Under the pieces are notes generated by a model. The model made no database searches and was not told the DNA's origin. It saw nothing but the letters and a program-made list of their open reading frames with translations. From NCBI RefSeq assembly GCF_047324305.1, contig NZ_CP178740.1, positions 1,364,001 through 1,428,000 on the forward strand: a stretch of 64,000 nt of DNA, given 5' to 3'. The position numbers and the translations under genes were made by a program. Source of the DNA: Acerihabitans sp047324305. Lineage in GTDB: Bacteria; Pseudomonadota; Gammaproteobacteria; Enterobacterales; Enterobacteriaceae. Positions 57,936 through 64,000 of this stretch are shown here, in pieces; positions within the stretch are counted from its first letter, which is position 1; each line of letters opens with the position of its first letter.

Positions 57936-59303
57936 TTACGCCGTTTTCTTTACCGAGGTCACGACGGGAACGTCATGCGCATTCACAGGCAACGGCAGGT
58001 ACGCGCGAATACGCAGGCCGCCGCGCTCGCTGCTGCCGATATCCAGCGTACCGTCGTGGGCGTCGACAATACGCTGCACAATAGCCAGCCCCAGCCCGGT
58101 GCCGCTGGTGCTGCGCGCGCTGTCCCCGCGCACGAAGGGCTGGAACAGATATTTCAGCTGCGAAGGTTCGATGCCCGGCCCATCGTCCTCCACCTCAAAC
58201 CAAACCCGGTGCGCGTCCCGCCCGCTGTTCACGCGGATCCAGCCGTTACCGTAACGGGCTGCGTTAACCACCATATTCACCGCCGCCCGTTTAATCGACA
58301 ACGGATTCACGTTAACAATCAGCTCATCATCGAACAGCGCGGTTTCGATAATACGTTCATAACCGCTTTCAGCCGCCACCACTTCCGCCAGGATGCCGTT
58401 CAGATCCGCCATCTCGGTCTGCATCTCCTGCCCGGTACGCAGATAATCGATAAATTGCTCGATAATGGCGTTACACTCTTCAATATCCTTATTGATCGAC
58501 TCGGCCAGATAGCCATCCTCGGCGTTCATCATCTCGGTGGCCAGGCGGATACGCGTCAACGGCGTGCGCAAATCGTGGCTGACGCCGGCCATCAGCAGGG
58601 TCCGATCGTCGGCCAGCATCTTGACGCCGGAGGTCATCTGGTTAAACGCCCGGGTGACCGAACGCACCTCCGAGGCGCCGTATTCCCGCAGCGGCGGCGG
58701 TATAATGCCTTTGCCCACCTGCAGCGCGGCGTGCTCCAGGTCCACCAGCGGACGGTTCTGCATCCGGATAAACAACCAGGCGCCGCCTATTGCCAGCAGC
58801 ATAATGGCCAGGGTATAGCGGAATAAAGGCGAAAAATCGCCCTGATGGATTTCTGTTAACGGAATGCGCACCCAGATATCCGGCGACAGCCAGGTCTTCA
58901 GCCAGACCACCGGCGAATTCTTGGTGACCTCCACCCGCACATCGGTGGGGCCGCCGAGCTGCTGCGCCATCTGCTGGCTGAGGAACTCATAATGCTGAGC
59001 CCACCGCAGCCCGCTGTCCTCGGCCGCTGCATTGGTATAAAGGGAAATGCCCAACTCCCGGTAAATCTCGCGCCGGAACGCCGGCGGGACTTCAAGCAGC
59101 GTACCGTCCTCAAGCTGCAGACGGTCGGTCATCAGCATGCGCACTTCGTACGCCAGCACTTTATTGAACTGCTGCAGGCTGGGTAATATCGCGAAATTCA
59201 GTACCACAAGATAGGTCGTCACCAGGCTGACGAACAGCAGGGTAACGATTAACAACAGACTCCGTGCAAAAGAACTGCGCGGAGAGAAGCGCCATCGCCT
59301 CAT
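57936..59303 (-). CDS. envZ: Osmosensor histidine kinase EnvZ
   Basis: EnvZ is the inner-membrane kinase/phosphatase that sets OmpR phosphorylation in response to osmolarity and pH. The 455-residue protein has TM1 (about 15-35), a periplasmic domain, TM2 (about 162-180), HAMP, the DHp helix with AGVSHDLRTPLTR (phospho-His), and the HATPase_c domain (N box NMVVNAARYG, DDGPGI, FVRGDSARSTSGTGLGLAI). Length is near E. coli (450). Its start overlaps the ompR stop by four bases. Confidence 0.98.
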   Translation of the reverse strand: MRRWRFSPRSSFARSLLLIVTLLFVSLVTTYLVVLNFAILPSLQQFNKVLAYEVRMLMTDRLQLEDGTLLEVPPAFRREIYRELGISLYTNAAAEDSGLRWAQHYEFLSQQMAQQLGGPTDVRVEVTKNSPVVWLKTWLSPDIWVRIPLTEIHQGDFSPLFRYTLAIMLLAIGGAWLFIRMQNRPLVDLEHAALQVGKGIIPPPLREYGASEVRSVTRAFNQMTSGVKMLADDRTLLMAGVSHDLRTPLTRIRLATEMMNAEDGYLAESINKDIEECNAIIEQFIDYLRTGQEMQTEMADLNGILAEVVAAESGYERIIETALFDDELIVNVNPLSIKRAAVNMVVNAARYGNGWIRVNSGRDAHRVWFEVEDDGPGIEPSQLKYLFQPFVRGDSARSTSGTGLGLAIVQRIVDAHDGTLDIGSSERGGLRIRAYLPLPVNAHDVPVVTSVKKTA

Positions 59304-60019
59304 GCTTTACTGCCGTCCGGCACGAATACGTATCCCAAACCCCAAACGGTCTGGATATAGCGCGGGTGGGCGGGGTCTTCCTCGACCATACGGCGCAGGC
59401 GGGAAATCTGCACGTCTATGGAGCGCTCCATGGCGCTGTACTCCCGGCCACGGGCCAGGTTCATCAGCTTATCGCGCGATAACGGCTCGCGGGGATGGCT
59501 TACCAGCGCCTTAAGTACCGCGAATTCGCCGCTGGTCAACGGCATGGGCTCATCCTCGCGGAACATCTCGCGGGTGCCGAGATTCAGCTTGAATTTACCG
59601 AAGGCGATAATCGCCTCTTCCTGCGAAGGCGCGCCCGGCAGCTCATTGGCCTGGCGCCTGAGCACCGCGCGGATGCGCGCCAGTAGCTCGCGGGGATTAA
59701 AGGGCTTGGGAATATAGTCGTCAGCGCCGATTTCCAGACCGACGATCCGATCCACCTCTTCGCCTTTGGCCGTGACCATAATGATCGGCATCGGATTGCT
59801 CTGGCTGCGCAGCCGGCGGCAAATGGACAGGCCATCCTCGCCCGGCAGCATCAGGTCCAGCACCATCAGATGGAAGGACTCGCGCGTCAGCAGGCGATCC
59901 ATCTGCTCGGCATTGGCGACGCTGCGCACCTGGAATCCCTGTTCGGTTAAATAACGCTCCAGCAGGGCCCTTAAACGCATATCATCGTCCACGACCAGAA
60001 TCTTGTAATTCTCTTGCAT
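59300..60019 (-). CDS. ompR: Osmotic response regulator OmpR
   Basis: OmpR controls porin and other genes after phosphorylation by EnvZ. From ATG at 60019 the protein is 239 residues, as in E. coli. The receiver domain (1-122) has Asp11-Asp12, phospho-acceptor Asp55 in LMVLDLMLPGEDG, and Lys105-type KPFNPRELL. The C-terminal winged helix (135-237) has SIDVQISRLRRMVEEDP. The upstream frame extension is not family-like. Two DnaA boxes lie in the gap upstream. Confidence 0.99.
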   Translation of the reverse strand: MQENYKILVVDDDMRLRALLERYLTEQGFQVRSVANAEQMDRLLTRESFHLMVLDLMLPGEDGLSICRRLRSQSNPMPIIMVTAKGEEVDRIVGLEIGADDYIPKPFNPRELLARIRAVLRRQANELPGAPSQEEAIIAFGKFKLNLGTREMFREDEPMPLTSGEFAVLKALVSHPREPLSRDKLMNLARGREYSAMERSIDVQISRLRRMVEEDPAHPRYIQTVWGLGYVFVPDGSKA

Positions 60020-60141
60020 TGTTCTCTCTCCCAAAGGCGATACGCCCGTAAGCGTATTGTTCAGAAACCTGTAAGGCACTGACAGCGGTTTCAGGTGTAT
60101 ATTCTAAGCAAAATTGTTACAAAGCATATGGAAATACGTAG

Positions 60142-60150
60142 TTATCCACA
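60142..60150 (+). promoter_or_regulatory. DnaA box, copy 1
   Basis: TTATCCACA is a perfect DnaA 9-mer in the ompR-greB gap, 123 bases upstream of ompR. A second copy in the same orientation lies 62 bases away. Confidence 0.5.
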
Positions 60151-60203
60151 TATTCGGCAAAAAAACGCGCTTTATGACGATCATCGCCGGTCTTTACCGG
60201 TAT

Positions 60204-60212
60204 TTATCCACA
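60204..60212 (+). promoter_or_regulatory. DnaA box, copy 2
   Basis: Second perfect TTATCCACA in the ompR-greB gap. Two perfect sites close together are less likely by chance than one; no DUE-like or origin gene context is present, so this is not an origin. Confidence 0.5.
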
Positions 60213-60312
60213 AATGCCGGCATGACGATAATTAAACCGACCGGGTAGGATGATTGTTCACTTTACCCCTGGCAAAGTAAACCTTAGCGGCCTTATATTT
60301 CGCATATTTCAT

Positions 60313-60798
60313 TTATTCTCCCAACGGTTCCTGATAAGAAATTTTATTCACATACCAGGTTTTTAAACCGGTGGGCGTGGCGACCACCGCTTCATCGTCC
60401 ACCGCTTTTTTGATTAAAGCCCGCGCCATGGGGGAATCAATGGAAATATAAGATTTGTGCTTGAAGATTTCATCCGGCCCGGCAATGCGGAAGCGGAGCC
60501 GCTCACCCTGATCATTTTCCACCTCCACCCAGGCGCCGAAAAATACCCGGCCTTCCTGCTGCGGCGAATAATCCACGACCCGCGCTTCTTTTAGTACCCG
60601 GCGCAAATAGCGCACCCGGCGATCGATTTCACGCAGGATCTTTTTGTTGTAATGATAATCGGCGTTTTCGCTGCGATCGCCAAGACTGGCGGCCCAGGAC
60701 ACCTTTTCGGTAATTTCGGGACGATAGTGCTTCCAGAGGTGATCTAACTCTTCCTGGAGTTCCCGATAGCCCTGACGGGTAATTAGATTGGTTTTCAT
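60313..60798 (-). CDS. greB: Transcript cleavage factor GreB
   Basis: GreB enters the secondary channel of RNA polymerase and induces cleavage of backtracked RNA. The 161-residue protein has the N-terminal coiled coil (ITRQGYRELQEELDHLWKHYRPEI, and GDRSENADYHYNKKILREIDRRVRYL with the acidic tip Asp-Glu that activates the polymerase) and a C-terminal FKBP-like domain (VVATPTGLKTWYVNKISY). It is divergent from tex, as in E. coli. Confidence 0.97.
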   Translation of the reverse strand: MKTNLITRQGYRELQEELDHLWKHYRPEITEKVSWAASLGDRSENADYHYNKKILREIDRRVRYLRRVLKEARVVDYSPQQEGRVFFGAWVEVENDQGERLRFRIAGPDEIFKHKSYISIDSPMARALIKKAVDDEAVVATPTGLKTWYVNKISYQEPLGE

Positions 60799-61032
60799 CG
60801 TGACCGTTTAGCAAATGTGAGAAGCCGTACCCGGGAAATATACCATAGACCGCCGCCTCGCGGCGCTGCGCCGGCGCCCATCCCCGCGCCCCAGCCGCGG
60901 CTTCTTGAACAATCGCGCAATTTTCGCCGCTTACCGCGCCCGCATCCATCAGATGACTGGCATTTTGGCGGCGCAATACGTATAACTGTCCACTGCATAA
61001 GTAACCCATAACGTGATGACGAACAAAACAGA

Positions 61033-63360
61033 ATGATGAATGATCCTTTGAATCGCCTCATTGCCGCCGAGCTGAAGGCCCGCCCGGAGCAGGTCGACGC
61101 CGCTATCCGCCTGCTGGACGAAGGCAATACCGTGCCTTTTATCTCGCGCTATCGTAAAGAGGTCACCGGCGGCCTGGACGATACCCAGTTGCGCCAGCTG
61201 GAAACCCGCCTTGGTTACCTGCGCGAGCTTGAGGAACGGCGCCAGACAATTCTGAAAGCCATAGACGATCAGGGCAAGCTGACCGAACAGCTGGCGACGG
61301 CTATCAACGGCACGCTGAGCAAAACCGAACTCGAGGATCTCTACCTGCCCTACAAGCTCAAACGCCGCACGCGCGGGCAAATCGCCCTTGAGGCCGGCCT
61401 CGAACCCCTGGCCGAGACCCTATGGCGGGATGCCAGCCGGCAGCCGGAAGACGTGGCCGCGGCGTATGTCGACGCCGAAAAAGGCGTGGCCGATGTCAAG
61501 GCGGCGCTGGACGGCGCGCGTTATATCCTGATGGAGCGTTTTGCCGAAGACGCGGCGCTGCTGGCGAAAATCCGCCATTACCTATGGAAAAACGCCCATC
61601 TCGTGGCCAGCGTGATTGCCGGCAAAGAAGAGGAAGGCGCCAAGTTCCGCGATTATTTTGCCCATCACGAGCCGCTGGCGCAGGTGCCCTCCCACCGTGC
61701 CCTGGCTATGTTCCGCGGCCGTAACGAGGGTATTTTGCAACTTTCTCTGAATGCCGATCCGCATTCGGACGAGCCGCCGCGTGAAAGCCACTGCGAGCAG
61801 ATGATTATCGATCACTTGCAGGTGCGCCTCAATCAGGCCCCGGGCGACGCCTGGCGCCGGGCGGTGATTAACTGGACCTGGCGCATCAAGATCCTGCTGC
61901 ACCTGGAAACCGAACTGATGGGCAGCATCCGCGAAAAAGCCGAAGAAGAGGCCATCCAGGTCTTTGCCCGCAATATGCACGACCTGATGATGGCCGCGCC
62001 GGCGGGCCTGCGTCCGACCATGGGACTGGATCCGGGGCTGCGCACCGGCGTCAAGGTGGCGGTGGTGGACGCCACCGGCAAGCTGGTGGCCACCGATACC
62101 ATCTATCCTCATACCGGCCAGACGGCAAAAGCCGTGGCGGCGGTGGCGGCCCTGTGCCTGAAGCATCAGGTGGAACTGGTGGCCATCGGCAACGGCACCG
62201 CGTCCCGGGAAACCGAACGCTTTTTCGCCCTGGTCAAGGAACAGTTCCCCAAGGTCACCGCGCAGAAGGTGATTGTCAGCGAGGCCGGGGCATCGGTCTA
62301 TTCCGCCTCGGAGCTGGCGGCGCTGGAATTCCCCGACCTGGACGTCTCGCTGCGCGGCGCGGTGTCCATCGCCCGCCGGTTGCAGGATCCGCTGGCGGAA
62401 CTGGTCAAGATCGACCCGAAATCCATCGGCGTCGGCCAGTATCAGCATGACGTCAGCCAAAGCCTGCTGGCGAAAAAGCTCGATACGGTGGTGGAGGACT
62501 GCGTGAACGCCGTCGGCGTGGATCTGAATACCGCCTCGGTGCCGCTGTTGACCCGGGTGGCGGGACTGACGCGCATGATGGCGCAGAATATCGTGAACTG
62601 GCGCGACGAAAACGGCCGTTTCCGCGATCGCAGCCAGTTGCTGAAAGTGGGCCGGCTCGGGCCGAAAGCCTTTGAACAATGCGCCGGGTTCCTGCGCATC
62701 AACCATGGCGACAATCCGCTGGACGCCTCCACCGTGCATCCGGAAAGCTATCCGGTGGTAGAGCGCATCCTCAAGGCCACCGAGCTTACCCTTGACAAGC
62801 TGCTGGGCAACGCGGGCGCGCTGCGCGGCATCGACCCGGTTCGCTTTACCGATGAGCGCGTCGGCCTGCCCACGGTGACCGATATTATCCGGGAACTGGA
62901 AAAACCGGGACGCGATCCGCGGCCGGAATTCAAGACCGCTACGTTCGCCGAGGGTGTGGAAACCCTGCAGGATTTAACCCTGGGCATGATACTGGAAGGC
63001 ACCGTCACCAATGTCACCAACTTCGGCGCGTTCGTGGATATCGGCGTGCATCAGGACGGGTTGGTGCATATCTCCTCCCTGTCGGCGAGCTTTGTCGAGG
63101 ACCCGCATAAAGTGGTCAAGGCCGGGGATATCGTCAAGGTGAAAGTAATGGACGTGGATTTGCCGCGCAAGCGTATCGCCCTGACCATGCGCCTGGACGA
63201 GCAGCCCGGCGAAACCTCAAGCCGTCGCGACGGCGGCGGCGATAAACGGCGCGACGCGCCTGCGCGTCCGGCGGCCAAACCCCGCCCCGGCAGCCCGTCC
63301 GCCGCCGGCAACAGCGTGCTGGGCGATGCACTGGCGGCCGCGCTCGGCAAAAAACGCTGA
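61033..63360 (+). CDS. tex: S1-domain RNA-binding transcription accessory protein Tex
   Basis: Tex is a conserved nucleic-acid-binding protein (YhgF) linked to transcription and toxin gene expression in some species. The 775-residue protein has an N-terminal helical domain, a YqgF-like RNase H fold (about 325-450; TMGLDPGLRTGVKVAVVD), a helix-hairpin-helix region (about 500-570), and an S1 domain (about 648-720; GMILEGTVTNVTNFGAFVDIGVHQDGLVHIS). A Lys/Arg/Pro-rich tail follows. It precedes feoA, as in E. coli. Confidence 0.97.
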   Translation: MMNDPLNRLIAAELKARPEQVDAAIRLLDEGNTVPFISRYRKEVTGGLDDTQLRQLETRLGYLRELEERRQTILKAIDDQGKLTEQLATAINGTLSKTELEDLYLPYKLKRRTRGQIALEAGLEPLAETLWRDASRQPEDVAAAYVDAEKGVADVKAALDGARYILMERFAEDAALLAKIRHYLWKNAHLVASVIAGKEEEGAKFRDYFAHHEPLAQVPSHRALAMFRGRNEGILQLSLNADPHSDEPPRESHCEQMIIDHLQVRLNQAPGDAWRRAVINWTWRIKILLHLETELMGSIREKAEEEAIQVFARNMHDLMMAAPAGLRPTMGLDPGLRTGVKVAVVDATGKLVATDTIYPHTGQTAKAVAAVAALCLKHQVELVAIGNGTASRETERFFALVKEQFPKVTAQKVIVSEAGASVYSASELAALEFPDLDVSLRGAVSIARRLQDPLAELVKIDPKSIGVGQYQHDVSQSLLAKKLDTVVEDCVNAVGVDLNTASVPLLTRVAGLTRMMAQNIVNWRDENGRFRDRSQLLKVGRLGPKAFEQCAGFLRINHGDNPLDASTVHPESYPVVERILKATELTLDKLLGNAGALRGIDPVRFTDERVGLPTVTDIIRELEKPGRDPRPEFKTATFAEGVETLQDLTLGMILEGTVTNVTNFGAFVDIGVHQDGLVHISSLSASFVEDPHKVVKAGDIVKVKVMDVDLPRKRIALTMRLDEQPGETSSRRDGGGDKRRDAPARPAAKPRPGSPSAAGNSVLGDALAAALGKKR

Positions 63361-63758
63361 GGTCATCACTCTCCCCGCGGTGCCGGCGCGCGAGTCAATG
63401 CCGGCGCTGATTACCGGCGTGCGGCGCAAAACATCGCGCCGCTATCAATGAAGCTCCGGTTTAACATTCTTATTTCATCACATCAACATTCATAACGTTA
63501 ATCCCGCTTATAATAACGTGACCGCCAAAAAAACACTCAACAAATATATTATATTAATAATGCATTAATATTATTTTGAAATAATAATTATTATTTCAAT
63601 TAATGTATTCCTGCCTGCGCGAATCTATTTACGAATAAGTTTCATTTGCCAATGCGAGCCATTGATGTTAAAACAGGGAAATAAAATCAAAAAAAGCGTT
63701 TTTTATTGGGCGCAGGCTTTATTCAAAGAGCAGTACGTGAATTGTTTAAGAAGGTTAT
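63361..63758. promoter_or_regulatory. tex-feoA intergenic region, A+T-rich feo control region
   Basis: A 398-base gap. The first part (to about 63440) is GC-rich with GCCGGCGC direct repeats but no clear T-run terminator. From about 63520 to 63760 the region is very A+T-rich. It contains a 20-base palindrome at 63578-63597, described separately, and an ATTAAT-AATGC-ATTAAT repeat just before it. This region likely holds the feo promoter with Fur and perhaps FNR control; no clear TTGAT-N4-ATCAA site was found. Confidence 0.5.
63578..63597. promoter_or_regulatory. Palindrome upstream of feoA, candidate Fur site
   Basis: GAAATAATAATTATTATTTC is a perfect 20-base palindrome in the A+T-rich region 162 bases before feoA. 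Fur sites are built on GATAAT-type repeats. The match is only partial, but feo is Fur-controlled in E. coli. Confidence 0.5.
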
Positions 63759-63983
63759 ATGCAGCTGTTACCCCACCACCATTATGAAATTATCGGCTAT
63801 GCTGCAGAGATAAGCCCGGCATACCGGCAAAAGCTATTGTCGCTGGGCATGCTGCCCGGCGCCTCTTTCCAGGTCATCCGCGTGGCGCCGCTGGGCGATC
63901 CGATCCAGATAGAGACACGCCGGATGCAGCTGGCGGTGCGCAGGAAGGATCTCTCCCAGCTGAGACTGGCCGTCCAGGCCTGA
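63759..63983 (+). CDS. feoA: Ferrous iron transport protein A
   Basis: FeoA is a small SH3-like cytoplasmic protein needed for FeoB ferrous iron uptake. The 74-residue product begins MQLLPHHHYEIIGYAAEISPAYRQKLLSLGMLPGASFQVIRVAPLGDPIQIET, matching E. coli FeoA (75 residues). AAGAAGG precedes the start. feoB should lie just beyond the right edge of the window; only 17 bases remain after the stop. Confidence 0.95.
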   Translation: MQLLPHHHYEIIGYAAEISPAYRQKLLSLGMLPGASFQVIRVAPLGDPIQIETRRMQLAVRRKDLSQLRLAVQA

Positions 63984-64000
63984 CCCGGCCAGCCGTCCCC

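Noticed and set aside
60142..60212. Replication origin
   Set aside because: Only two DnaA boxes, no A+T-rich unwinding element next to GATC clusters, and no gidA/mnmG or dnaA-dnaN context.

Overview
The window is chromosomal DNA of a gammaproteobacterium of the order Enterobacterales. This rests on gene-by-gene agreement with the E. coli segment that runs from the S10 ribosomal operon through str, crp, argD, dam, aroK, mrcA and ompB to feo, with near-identical proteins such as CRP, EF-Tu, OmpR and S12. High G+C and several gene swaps relative to E. coli fit a Sodalis/Bruguierivoracaceae-like or other non-Escherichia lineage, but that placement is weak inference. No phage, IS element, tRNA, rRNA or CRISPR array was seen, and almost every gene looks intact.

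Layout. 1-4.7 kb: proximal S10 operon on the minus strand (rpsJ to rplP, cut by the window edge), with its promoter and L4-type leader. 4.7-6.4 kb: lone prepilin peptidase gspO, then bfr and bfd for iron storage. 6.5-13 kb: str operon (rpsL, rpsG, fusA, tufA) preceded by yheO-tusDCB. 13-23 kb: fkpA, slyX, slyD, yheV-kefB-kefG, yheS, a LysE-type exporter in the place of yheT, yheU, prkB, yhfA. 23-31.8 kb: crp, yhfK, argD, pabA, then an Atm1-type ABC exporter and a DUF427 gene placed before the yhfG-fic module and ppiA. 32-37 kb: tsgA followed by an accessory block in place of the E. coli nir/cysG genes: a LysE exporter, a DUF1127 peptide, a divergent MocR regulator, and codA without codB. 37-43.6 kb: trpS-gph-rpe-dam-damX-aroB-aroK in one direction. 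44-47.5 kb: hofMNOPQ DNA-uptake genes in which HofO and HofP appear fused. 47.7-60 kb: mrcA, nudE, igaA, hslR, hslO, pckA, envZ-ompR. 60-64 kb: greB, tex and feoA at the right edge.

The most unusual element is a 106-112 bp repeat family at three loci (22.03-22.23, 50.25-50.91 and 57.41-57.87 kb). All three lie between convergent genes. Each unit can fold into a long hairpin whose inner stem differs between arrays while complementarity is kept, which suggests selection on the folded RNA or DNA. In two loci the array lies between a stop codon and the next likely intrinsic terminator, so it would form part of the mrcA and pckA 3' UTRs.

Regulatory sites readable in the sequence include the S10 and str promoters, tandem ARG boxes before argD, a CpxR box before ppiA, a sigma-E-like promoter before fkpA, Fur-like palindromes before bfd and feoA, two perfect DnaA boxes between ompR and greB, paired inverted repeats before yheO, and a palindrome between the MocR gene and its divergent neighbour.
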